Assembly: GCA_943787265.1 (NCBI GenBank)
Contig: CALSLT010000008.1
Coordinates: 1-64,000 of the forward strand
Direction of reading: 5' to 3'
Origin: an uncultured Planctomycetaceae bacterium
GTDB taxonomy: Bacteria > Planctomycetota > Planctomycetia > Planctomycetales > Planctomycetaceae
Length of the DNA: 64,000 nt
This document shows, piece after piece, positions 26,562-35,112 of this stretch. The notes beneath the pieces are model-generated. The model was given only the letters and a program-made list of their open reading frames with translations. It made no database searches and had not been told where the DNA came from. Every line of letters starts with the position of its first letter. Positions within the stretch are counted from its first letter, which is position 1. Both the position numbers and the translations under genes were made by a program.

Positions 26562-27572
26562 ATGACGAGCCACGAAGAGCAACTGACCGAAACAAAAAAC
26601 TTTCGTGATACGTTCGACCGCCTGCGCGACTCAATTGCTCGAGCGATCGTTGGACAGGATCACGTCATCGAGGCAACGCTGACCGCGTTGATCTGCGGCG
26701 GTAACGTGTTGCTGGAAGGCGTTCCCGGACTCGGAAAAACGGAGCTTGCCAAAGCCGTATCGCAGGTACTCGATCTTGAATTCCGAAGAATTCAATTCAC
26801 TCCTGACCTTATGCCGGCAGACATTCTCGGCACGAACGTAATGTCGACCGATGATCAAGGTCGGTACAAAGTCGAGTTCCGCGAAGGTCCGATCTTTACC
26901 CAGCTTCTACTTGCCGACGAGATCAACCGAGCAACTCCCAAAACTCAGTCAGCCCTCCTGGAGACCATGCAGGAGGGGACAGTGACCGTCGCCGGAACAA
27001 TGAGGACGTTAGAACAACCCTTCTTTGTGTTGGCCACGCAGAATCCCATCGAACAGGAAGGCACGTTTCCTCTGCCGGAAGCACAGCTCGACCGATTTCT
27101 CTTCAAGATCGTTGTGCCCTATCCCAACCGAACCGATCTGAATCAGGTTGTTGAACGAACCATCCTTCAGCAACGCGACGAGCTTTCAAGCGTCATCAAT
27201 GCGGAAGCTCTGTTGCAACTTCGGGAGTGTCTGGGCAAGGTCGTCGTGGCAGACGCTGTCCGCGACTATGCGGTGCGGTTGGTCCTGGCGACGCACCCAG
27301 AATCGGAAGTCGCAACGGCGCCAGTTCGGCAATTTGTACGCTGGGGAGCGAGTCCACGGGCAGCTCAGGCACTCATCAAAGCAGCCCGCGTGAGAGCACT
27401 CACAAACGGCCGTGCTCACGTAGCGTTTGAAGATATCCGGCACTTCGCCGCCGAAGTGCTTCAGCACCGGGTTCTCCTGAACTATGACGGACTGGCCGAC
27501 GGCATCCGGATCGAGAACCTCATTCAGGAGTGCGTCGACACGTTGACCGAAGATGCCCCAATTTCATCCTGA
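26562..27572 (+). CDS. MoxR family AAA+ ATPase
   Basis: Cytosolic ATPase of 336 residues, the usual MoxR length. Walker A is GVPGLGKTE, Walker B is LLADEINRA, and sensor 1 falls in VLATQNPIEQEGTFPLPEAQ, the MoxR signature. The C-terminal lid domain contains RFVRWGASPRAAQALIKAAR. MoxR ATPases act as chaperone-like remodellers of VWA partners, and the gene upstream encodes a VWA protein. The DUF58 gene common in such operons is absent. The next gene begins only 12 bases after its stop. Confidence 0.92.
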   Translation: MTSHEEQLTETKNFRDTFDRLRDSIARAIVGQDHVIEATLTALICGGNVLLEGVPGLGKTELAKAVSQVLDLEFRRIQFTPDLMPADILGTNVMSTDDQGRYKVEFREGPIFTQLLLADEINRATPKTQSALLETMQEGTVTVAGTMRTLEQPFFVLATQNPIEQEGTFPLPEAQLDRFLFKIVVPYPNRTDLNQVVERTILQQRDELSSVINAEALLQLRECLGKVVVADAVRDYAVRLVLATHPESEVATAPVRQFVRWGASPRAAQALIKAARVRALTNGRAHVAFEDIRHFAAEVLQHRVLLNYDGLADGIRIENLIQECVDTLTEDAPISS

Positions 27573-27584
27573 CGCAGAATCGCA

Positions 27585-28376
27585 ATGCCGCAACCAGCCA
27601 CCCAAGTTACAGAGTCACGACCGAGCACTCAGACGAGCTTGCGACTCGCAGTCTCGTCGATTGTCGATTTCGCGTTGCCGCCCGCCTGCGCGTTCTGCAC
27701 TCGCGACCTGCAGAATGATTTCGAAGCCACAGTCGATGGAATAGCGTTGTGTGGTCGCTGTCGCAAAAATTTCACCAGCGACGAACGATCACCGTGTTTC
27801 AATTGCGGCATGCCCGTCGGTCCGCATGTCGACACTCGAGATGGCTGTCCCGAATGTACTCGTCGTGACTTTCGATTTAATCGAGTGATCCGACTCGGTG
27901 TCTACGAAGACACGTTGCGAACCGCTTGCATTCGCGGCAAATCACGAGGCGCTGAGGCGCTCGCCGCAGGCATGGCGTCGTTACTCTGGAAAAAGCAACA
28001 TCAGGAACTGGATGACTTTGCTCCGGACGTCGTCGTACCGGTTCCACAATTCTGGCGGCACTGGTTTACCCGCCCTCACCACCAGGCCCTCACAATGGCT
28101 GAGGTGCTGGGCGAGCGTTTGAACTGTCCGTGCGACGAGCGTCTGGTTCGCAAAACACGACGGACGATCGATCAGTCCAGTCTGCCTCGGGCAAAACGAC
28201 TCACAAATCTCAAGCAGGTTTATGCTGTGGCGCCAAAACACAAGCTGAAGGGTCAGCGAGTTCTCATTGTTGACGACATTCTGACGACCGGAACAACGTC
28301 CAACGAACTAGCAAAAGTGATTCGCAAAGCAGGAGCGAGTGATGTCGCCGTCGCGGTAATCGCGGTCGTGCCTTAG
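27585..28376 (+). CDS. ComF-type phosphoribosyltransferase-like protein
   Basis: 263 residues. The N-terminal part has the double zinc-ribbon of ComF proteins: CAFC, CGRC, CFNC and CPEC pairs between about residues 35 and 90. The C-terminal phosphoribosyltransferase domain carries the PRPP-binding loop VLIVDDILTTGTTSNE and the preceding VVVPVPQFWRHWFTRPHHQ. In naturally competent bacteria ComF is needed for DNA uptake, but ComF-like genes are widespread without competence. No other com gene is here. It is the last gene of the NHL-VWA-MoxR operon and converges with the kinase-family gene at 28404. Confidence 0.88.
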   Translation: MPQPATQVTESRPSTQTSLRLAVSSIVDFALPPACAFCTRDLQNDFEATVDGIALCGRCRKNFTSDERSPCFNCGMPVGPHVDTRDGCPECTRRDFRFNRVIRLGVYEDTLRTACIRGKSRGAEALAAGMASLLWKKQHQELDDFAPDVVVPVPQFWRHWFTRPHHQALTMAEVLGERLNCPCDERLVRKTRRTIDQSSLPRAKRLTNLKQVYAVAPKHKLKGQRVLIVDDILTTGTTSNELAKVIRKAGASDVAVAVIAVVP

Positions 28377-28403
28377 CTGACTTGACTCACAACGACGGAA
28401 GAC

Positions 28404-29030
28404 TCAGCAATCGTCAGCAGTTGTGCGTGAAGCCGGTTTCCATAACTCAACCGACTCGGGATTCGTTCGCACGTTACACCAGTAAACTGGCATCTGGCCG
28501 TTAATGACCGAGTCGAAGTGAGCGTCTACCGCGGCCGACTCCGGCCCTGACTGAATCGCACATTCGTTTGGAACATCGACTGACTTGGCGAGAACTATCG
28601 AGTCCACTTTCCATTGCGTAGCGATCCAGCCGGCAATCGAATCGGAAGTACAATCCCACCCGATAGGAAGCGGTTCCCGCGATCCGTCATGCAGCTCATC
28701 CAGAATTGATCGAGCAACAAGAATCGCGACGCCCCCTTTTGGCGCGTTGTTCTCAGCCGATCGATGATCAACTACCAGTGCTGCGTCAGGAAGAAGCTTC
28801 GCCAGAAGCGATCCCGTAAGAGACATCGAATCGATCGCCAGCCAGTGTGCCACTTTCTCGTCAAGTCGATGCGTCAAGTTCCAATTACGGACAACATCCG
28901 TGGCTTCACCACCGCCGGCAATCAGAAAAATCCGATCTGAATCCAACGTGGCAAACATCTTGCGTAAACGCATGGCTAGATCAGGGAGCGTCAAGAGGCT
29001 ACCGCCTACTTTCACAATGACAGTTTTCAT
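28404..29030 (-). CDS. amino-acid-kinase family protein, possibly MfnE-like
   Basis: 208 residues from ATG 29030 (MKTVIVKVGGSLL). The N-terminus has the kinase-family phosphate motif VKVGGSLL and, further on, FLIAGGGEATDVVRNW. The chain is short for glutamate or aspartate kinase. Its length and start resemble the archaeal MfnE kinase of methanofuran synthesis, and planctomycetes are known to carry methanofuran/methanopterin C1 genes. No other C1 gene is in the window, so this assignment is tentative. It converges with the comF-like gene. Confidence 0.6.
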   Translation of the reverse strand: MKTVIVKVGGSLLTLPDLAMRLRKMFATLDSDRIFLIAGGGEATDVVRNWNLTHRLDEKVAHWLAIDSMSLTGSLLAKLLPDAALVVDHRSAENNAPKGGVAILVARSILDELHDGSREPLPIGWDCTSDSIAGWIATQWKVDSIVLAKSVDVPNECAIQSGPESAAVDAHFDSVINGQMPVYWCNVRTNPESVELWKPASRTTADDC

Positions 29031-29051
29031 TCGACGTTCGCATCCGATCAA

Positions 29052-29549
29052 GATGTTTCCATCTCCGGGTAATCATCATCCCAATCTATCTATCGAAGAC
29101 TGGGTAATGGTTGCTCCTCAATCAACAACTTTCCTGTGTCCTGATCCGCAAAGTCTGCAATCAACGCGAAATCGATGTAAACCGACCAGCTCTACGGACC
29201 CGACAATTCGCCACGCATCTGCTCATCGAACGATGAACGATAGAAACCCGTCGACGAACCTGAAAAGGCAGGCTAAAGTGAGAAGTCTAACCAGCATCGC
29301 CAGTTTGCCACGTAAACCTGACAGTCGCAGCCTAAGTAACCACGCAAACATGCGGTAAGGTGTAGTTCTATTGACGATTGCGGGCCGCTGAGTTTCCGAG
29401 TCATGCTCGAAAATGATTTCGCGTCGTGCGAAATACAATAGTTGGAGTTAGACTGAGTTTTTCTGTTCTCGCAGCCCATCAGCTGGCTGCACAAAGCGTT
29501 CTATGCGCTTCAGAATTTTCCGATACGCCCGTCGACCTGATCGTCACTC
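29052..29549. other. intergenic region upstream of the Ser/Thr kinase, no gene seen
   Basis: About 500 bases between the divergent amino-acid-kinase gene and the Ser/Thr kinase. Base composition is more A/T-rich than the flanks. Several short frames cross it, none with a start site, motif or composition I would support. It probably holds both promoters and a long 5' leader. I saw no clear riboswitch-like or repeat structure. Confidence 0.35.
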
Positions 29550-31238
29550 ATGAGCATCAGCATCAAGGAGCTTCTCAAGAATCTGACGGAGAGCAATCTC
29601 CTGTCAGACGAAGAGATCAGCACGATCCACGATTCGATCGGTGCTCGTCCGGACGTCAAGTCGGCTGAGGGGTTCGCACGCGAGCTTGTGCGTCAGAATC
29701 ATCTGACGAAGCTTCAAGCCGGAGCCGTCTTAAAGGGTAAGACGAAGAATCTCGTGTTCGGCGAGTATGTCGTCATGGAGAAAATCGGCTCTGGAGGCAT
29801 GGGGCAGGTTTTCAAAGCATGCCATCGCCCAACCGGCAAACTGGTCGCAGTCAAAGTGCTGTCCGCTGATGCCGTCAAGAATCGTCGCTTGATCGAACGG
29901 TTTAAAAAAGAAGCGAGAGCCGTCGCCCGGCTGAAACACCCAAATATCGTCCGCGCTTACGAAGCGGGTAAAATTAATCGCATCCGATACCTCGTCATGG
30001 AATATGTCGAGGGTGAGAACATGCTTGCTCGGGTCAAGCGAAAGGGACCACTGTCTGTTGACGAGTGTGTTCGAAGCGTCCTTGAAGCCGCACGCGGTCT
30101 GGACTATGCCCATCAGAAAGGCGTCATCCATCGAGATATCAAGCCGTCGAATCTGCTTCGTGACAAGTTGACTGGTCGCGTCAAGGTCCTCGACATGGGG
30201 CTTGCGCGAGTCGACGAACCGGATGAGGACGAGATCCGACTAACGATGCCAGGCCAGATGCTTGGCACGGCCCGCTTCATGTCTCCGGAACAAGTTGAAG
30301 ACGCGCGCAAAGCCGACGTTCGGTCTGACGTTTACTCGCTTGGATGTACGCTCTACTTCCTGATGAGGTCGAAGGCGCCGTACTCAGGCGAAACGGTTGC
30401 CCATACTTTGATGGCACACGTCAGCGCGCCAATCCCTGACCTTTGCAAGAAGCGTTCCGACGCTCCTGGGTGGTTGGGGGCCATATTTCAAAAGATGCTG
30501 GCGAAGAAGGCCCGCGACCGGTTTCAGACGATGGGAGAACTGGTTGAGACGATTCAGCAGCACCTCGGCGAAGGCCTCACGAAGCACGACAGCAGTGAAG
30601 ATTCACCAGAAGTCGACGATGAGTTCACGAAACTTATCGCAAAACGAAGCGACGAAGGAGAGTCGCTTGAAGAACTCTTCAGCGAAGACGAAGCCGCTGC
30701 TGCTGCCAATGCGGAAGAGTTCGCTGATCCAGATGCTCCGGCAGGTGCTCATCTTGTCGACGCCAACGAGCAGTCGGATGATGACTCGGCTGCTCCGGCA
30801 TTCGGAAAACGCGACGACGTAGACGCACTCGATGGGCAGGTCGACCTTGATGAAGAAGATGTCGACTTCGCAGCCGTCGCTGGCGAAGACGACGCTGACG
30901 AGTCTCACAAAATGCGACAGATCGGCCCGGACGGAACGGAAATGGCATCGGTCCAGGCGTTCGACCTGAATGCGCCTGCAGAAGAGATGTCAGCTACAGA
31001 GTCGGTGACTGAAGCGGATGCTGGCGACAGGACCGCAGAAACATCTCAGGCGGAACATCGCGATGATGGATCGCTAGCTGACGAGACAACCATCGACGGA
31101 GACTACGTCCAGAATAAGCTGGCAAACCGCGAACTCCGTGAGAAAGAAGCGGCGCGCAAGTTTAAGATCATTGGGATGGTCGCCGGAGCCGCAATCGCTC
31201 TAGGCGTTGTTGGGTATATCGTCTTCGGCCGCAGCTAA
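29550..31238 (+). CDS. membrane-anchored Ser/Thr protein kinase
   Basis: 562 residues. Residues 1-70 form an N-terminal helical module common in planctomycete kinases (LVRQNHLTKLQAG). The kinase domain covers about 73-345: glycine loop IGSGGMGQVF, ATP lysine K102 (VAVKVL), catalytic loop HRDIKPSN with D196, metal loop DMG (D215; DMG replaces the usual DFG) and MSPEQ. Residues about 350-530 are very acidic and probably disordered. A single helix (IIGMVAGAAIALGVVGYIVF) ends the chain, so it is tail-anchored with the kinase in the cytoplasm. There is no external sensor domain, which is unusual for Hanks-type kinases. Substrates are unknown. The gene stands alone. Confidence 0.9.
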   Translation: MSISIKELLKNLTESNLLSDEEISTIHDSIGARPDVKSAEGFARELVRQNHLTKLQAGAVLKGKTKNLVFGEYVVMEKIGSGGMGQVFKACHRPTGKLVAVKVLSADAVKNRRLIERFKKEARAVARLKHPNIVRAYEAGKINRIRYLVMEYVEGENMLARVKRKGPLSVDECVRSVLEAARGLDYAHQKGVIHRDIKPSNLLRDKLTGRVKVLDMGLARVDEPDEDEIRLTMPGQMLGTARFMSPEQVEDARKADVRSDVYSLGCTLYFLMRSKAPYSGETVAHTLMAHVSAPIPDLCKKRSDAPGWLGAIFQKMLAKKARDRFQTMGELVETIQQHLGEGLTKHDSSEDSPEVDDEFTKLIAKRSDEGESLEELFSEDEAAAAANAEEFADPDAPAGAHLVDANEQSDDDSAAPAFGKRDDVDALDGQVDLDEEDVDFAAVAGEDDADESHKMRQIGPDGTEMASVQAFDLNAPAEEMSATESVTEADAGDRTAETSQAEHRDDGSLADETTIDGDYVQNKLANRELREKEAARKFKIIGMVAGAAIALGVVGYIVFGRS

Positions 31239-31260
31239 GCGTCCTGAAGGTCAATCTCGC

Positions 31261-33243
31261 TTAGCTCTGCGTTATCGAGAACCCCATCTCTGCCAATGCA
31301 TCCTGCACTTCCGGTTCGCGAAGCAGTTTCCGGAATTCCAATACCGGCACATGATTCTGTCGCGACTTCGGAATAATGAAGTCGTAGTGCTCGTCCCGAA
31401 TCGGCAGAAACCCCAACCCGTATGTCGAGGCAACCGTGTCGATGGCGACGCCCCAGTCCGCTCGCTGCTGAACGACTGCTGTCGCAACAGCGTTGTGAGA
31501 CTTCGTTTGGACGTTGTAGCCAGCGGGGCGTTCATCGCCGAGCAATCGATCAATCAAAACGCGAGTTCCGCTGCCCGGATTCCGATTAATCATCGTGCAG
31601 CCAGTTTCGCCGATTGCAGCCGAAACAGCCTGATCAGCCGCTTGTCCCTCGAATCGATCGTCGCCTTTACGAAACACGACTCCCTGGCATCGCCGATACC
31701 CCGTCATCAGGTCGAGCGTCTCCGTCAGTAAGTGACGGTTGTATTCGTCGGTAGCTGGGTTCATCAGATGAACGCCGGCAATGTCACACTCGCCACGTTT
31801 CGCGGCGGCCACGCCTCCCATGCTTCCCACGTGCAAAACACGCGACGTGAATCCGCGTTGACGCATTCTCCCGAGCAGAAAATCCAGACCAACACAGTGA
31901 CTGCCGATGACGACCAGATCGGCAGGCGTCAGTTCACGACCGAGCAGCGTCACCGGCACGGGCGAGCCAGCATCAAGCATCTCGGTGTGTTGATTAATTG
32001 TGATGAAGCCATCAGCCAGGCTGAACGTTGTGACTGAGCCCGAGCCTTTGCCCATCGGCCAGGCGGAAAGACCAGACTCACCGCGCACGAGGCTGACCAG
32101 AGAATACTCGGTTCGGCCACGATCCGAGTTCATTCGAATCGGCAATGTCGCTTCCACTGTCTGTCGATTTTCTGGAGCCAGGCCCGCCATCTCTCGCAGG
32201 ACCGGAGCAACGAACTCGTGAAACGTGAAAACGGCTGACGTCGGAAAGCCGGGAAGTACAACCACTGGACGACCAGCGTTCACGGCCAGACAGATCGGTT
32301 TTCCCGGTTTCAATGCAACTCCATGAGCGACGATTCCGGGGTCGGTAAACTCGCTGACAACCTGATAGGAAAGGTCCCCTGCCCCTTTCGACGTTCCGCC
32401 CGAAAGCACAATCGCATCACAGTCATCGGCGGACCGAATAATTTCTCGCAGCCGCTCAACGTCGTCGCGAACTGTTCCCAACGCGACGGCCTGACAACCG
32501 AGTTCTTCCACCGCGGCCGACAGAATTGCCGCGTTGGAGTCATAAACCGACCCAGTCGGCAACGATTCCCCTGGAGCAACGATCTCGTTACCCGTCGACA
32601 CGATTGCCACGCGAGGCTTCTTCCACACTTCGGCGGATGTCAGCCCAAGTGCGGCCAGAACGCCGATCTCTCGCGAGGTGATCACTTGACCGAATCTCAA
32701 CACCGTTTCGCCGCGAGCGATGTCCGTTCCAGCAAACGTAACGGCCTGACCGGAAGCCGCCGAATGGAAAACGTGCAGCATGGCAGCGTCGTCTGCCGCT
32801 CCGACATCCGACGGGGCGACGGTGTCAGTATGCTCGATCATGACGACCGCATCCGCGCCTCTCGGCAACATACCGCCCGTCGCGATCGGGGTGGCCGTTC
32901 CTGACTGAACTTCCAACGTGGGAGCAGTCCCGGGCGACAGCACTTCTGAATTCAACGGTAACTTCGCTGGCGATTCTTCCATTGCTCCGGCGGTATCTGC
33001 CGCCTGAACCGCAAAGCCGTCAACATTCGATCGGTCAAAAGCCGGGACGTCGATCTCAGAAACGACATCGACCGCGAGCACTCGCCCAAGTGATTCTGGC
33101 AGCGAGACCGACTCGCGATTCTTCGGCTTTGAATCCAGGTGCTGGCGAAATCTTTGAGTCGCTTCGTCGCGACTGATGACTTCCAGAAACTGTTTCTGCG
33201 AAACGGCGTCCCGCCATTCCTGAGAATCTCGTGGCTGCGGCAT
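31261..33243 (-). CDS. MoeA-like molybdenum-insertion protein fused to a PBP-like domain
   Basis: 660 residues. Residues about 25-435 are MoeA: VPAFDRSNVDGFAV, ATGGMLPRGADAVVMIEHTD, VSTGNEI, the loop VLSGGTSKGAGDL, and HGVALKPGKP with LPGFPTSAVF. MoeA inserts molybdate into adenylated molybdopterin. Residues about 440-655 are a periplasmic-binding-protein-like domain without signal peptide: VVIGSHCVGLDFLLGRM, GGVAAAKRGECDIAGVHLMN, NRNPGSGTRVLIDRLL. Archaeal and some bacterial MoeA proteins carry this fusion; the domain may bind molybdate or tungstate, but that is not shown. ATG 33243 begins the chain. No other moa/mob/mod gene is adjacent; TrkH is divergent. Confidence 0.9.
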   Translation of the reverse strand: MPQPRDSQEWRDAVSQKQFLEVISRDEATQRFRQHLDSKPKNRESVSLPESLGRVLAVDVVSEIDVPAFDRSNVDGFAVQAADTAGAMEESPAKLPLNSEVLSPGTAPTLEVQSGTATPIATGGMLPRGADAVVMIEHTDTVAPSDVGAADDAAMLHVFHSAASGQAVTFAGTDIARGETVLRFGQVITSREIGVLAALGLTSAEVWKKPRVAIVSTGNEIVAPGESLPTGSVYDSNAAILSAAVEELGCQAVALGTVRDDVERLREIIRSADDCDAIVLSGGTSKGAGDLSYQVVSEFTDPGIVAHGVALKPGKPICLAVNAGRPVVVLPGFPTSAVFTFHEFVAPVLREMAGLAPENRQTVEATLPIRMNSDRGRTEYSLVSLVRGESGLSAWPMGKGSGSVTTFSLADGFITINQHTEMLDAGSPVPVTLLGRELTPADLVVIGSHCVGLDFLLGRMRQRGFTSRVLHVGSMGGVAAAKRGECDIAGVHLMNPATDEYNRHLLTETLDLMTGYRRCQGVVFRKGDDRFEGQAADQAVSAAIGETGCTMINRNPGSGTRVLIDRLLGDERPAGYNVQTKSHNAVATAVVQQRADWGVAIDTVASTYGLGFLPIRDEHYDFIIPKSRQNHVPVLEFRKLLREPEVQDALAEMGFSITQS

Positions 33244-33438
33244 GCGTGAAACAATCCTGCATTTATCGAAGCCCGGAACCGATTCAGCCGGTGTGTGGCA
33301 ATCTGTTCGCGGGCGAGTAGTCTATTGTCAATTCTTGTCTTCCCAACGGTGCAATTCGGGACTGTATCACCCCTGCACGGTTCGGGCGAAACATCCAGCT
33401 CGACGACACGTCGACATTGAGTCTCAGAAACGGATTTC

Positions 33439-35049
33439 ATGAACTGGCTGCTGCTGTGCCGCATGCTCGGCCTACTGGGAATGCTAGTCGGCGGGTCGAT
33501 GGTATTCAGCCTGCCGTGGGCCTTTCCGCTGCTGGGTGAGACTGACACATTCGAAGCCGAGGGTTTCCAGGGAATCGTTTCGTCTTTGGTACTTTGTCTG
33601 GTCATCGGCGGCGGACTGTTCCTGATTGGGCGACGCGAGACGGGCACCGTTCTCCGTAAGGAAGCGCTTGCCATAGTGGGACTCGGATGGATCCTTTCCG
33701 GGCTTCTGGGAAGTCTGCCGTTCCTGCTTTCTGGCGTGCGGCATCACCAGGGCGATCAGATTGTGCCAATCACGATTGCCGATGCCATTTTTGAATCGGT
33801 TTCCGGTTTCACCACAACGGGAGCGTCCGTCCTGACTCACCTCGAAGCTCCCCCCGCCGGAGCGGCCCCTGACCAACATCTGGAAAAACTGATCCCTCGC
33901 TGCGTCCTGTTCTGGCGATGTTTTACCCACTGGCTGGGAGGCATGGGCATCATCGTGCTGTTTGTCGCGGTGCTCGGGCAACTCGGTGCCGGCGGCAAGG
34001 CTATGATGCGCCGCGAAGTTCCCGGTCCGATTTCGGAAGCTGTGAGACCGCGAGTCCGCGAAACTGCGCTCACAATGTGGGCGATCTATGTGGGCCTGAG
34101 CGTCGTGCTGGCGGGCATCCTTTACGCAGAAGGAATGTCCGTCTTCGATGCCTTGTGCCATACCTTCGGAACAATGGCGACCGGAGGCTTCAGCACGTGG
34201 AACGCCAGCGTCGGACATTTCCAAAGTTCGACCATCGAATGGACCCTCATCGCGTTCATGCTGCTGGCCGGGACGAACTTCAACCTCTACTACATGGCGA
34301 TCTCGCAGGAGAAAAAGCCTGGCCAGAATCCGCTGCTTCGATGGTTCGCTCCATTTTACCGCGATCCTGAATTTCGGCTTTACCTTTCCATTCTCTCGAT
34401 CGCGACCTTCCTGCTGGCATTCGGTCTTTGGGCCGAACAGCGATACGGATCGTTAAGTGAAACCATCCGGCACGCGGCATTCATGTCGGTTTCCATCACG
34501 ACCACAACCGGATTCGGAACAGAAGACTTCGACCAGTGGAGCAGTTTCAGTCGGGCGTTGCTGTTTGGACTGATGTTTGTCGGAGGGTGTGCCGGCTCGA
34601 CGGGTGGCGGGATCAAAGTCGTCCGATTTCTGCTGTTCGCAAGAATCCTCAAACTGGAGGCCGAACAGTCTTTCCGGCCCAACGTCGTTCGGCCGCTAAG
34701 AATCGCCGGAGTCAACCTCGACAAGACGCTCCGCCATGAAGTCATCGTCTACTTCAGCTTTATGTTGCTGATCTTTGTGTCGAGTTTCATGCTGCTCGTC
34801 GCGATCGAACCCGGCGGACCGTGGGGCCAGACGGACGGGCACAACATCGAATTGATCGATTGCGCCAGCGCCGTCGCCGCCACGCTGAACAACATCGGCC
34901 CTGGTCTCGGAGCGGTCGGACCGACCATGAACTTTTCACTCTTCGCACCACAAAGCAAGCTGCTGCTTTCACTGCTGATGCTTGTCGGACGGCTGGAGCT
35001 GTTCGCGATCCTGGTCCTGTTCATGCCGTCGTTCTGGAAGACTCAATAG
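33439..35049 (+). CDS. trkH: Trk-type potassium uptake membrane protein (TrkH)
   Basis: 536 residues with the four-repeat M1-P-M2 layout of TrkH/KtrB. Selectivity-filter loops can be seen in [44 protein letters not shown] and [13 protein letters not shown]; each supplies the filter glycine. A long hydrophobic N-terminus has two extra helices, as in TrkH rather than KtrB. It should pass potassium inward when joined by a TrkA/KtrA-type RCK subunit, but none is encoded nearby. The start ATG at 33439 is close to the 5' end of the divergent moeA-like gene, so the two share a 195-base promoter region. Confidence 0.9.
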   Translation: MNWLLLCRMLGLLGMLVGGSMVFSLPWAFPLLGETDTFEAEGFQGIVSSLVLCLVIGGGLFLIGRRETGTVLRKEALAIVGLGWILSGLLGSLPFLLSGVRHHQGDQIVPITIADAIFESVSGFTTTGASVLTHLEAPPAGAAPDQHLEKLIPRCVLFWRCFTHWLGGMGIIVLFVAVLGQLGAGGKAMMRREVPGPISEAVRPRVRETALTMWAIYVGLSVVLAGILYAEGMSVFDALCHTFGTMATGGFSTWNASVGHFQSSTIEWTLIAFMLLAGTNFNLYYMAISQEKKPGQNPLLRWFAPFYRDPEFRLYLSILSIATFLLAFGLWAEQRYGSLSETIRHAAFMSVSITTTTGFGTEDFDQWSSFSRALLFGLMFVGGCAGSTGGGIKVVRFLLFARILKLEAEQSFRPNVVRPLRIAGVNLDKTLRHEVIVYFSFMLLIFVSSFMLLVAIEPGGPWGQTDGHNIELIDCASAVAATLNNIGPGLGAVGPTMNFSLFAPQSKLLLSLLMLVGRLELFAILVLFMPSFWKTQ

Positions 35050-35112
35050 TCACCATCGACGTGCGGCACTTCGGCAACGCTTATCGATTATCGATGAAGT
35101 CGACTTGCACGG

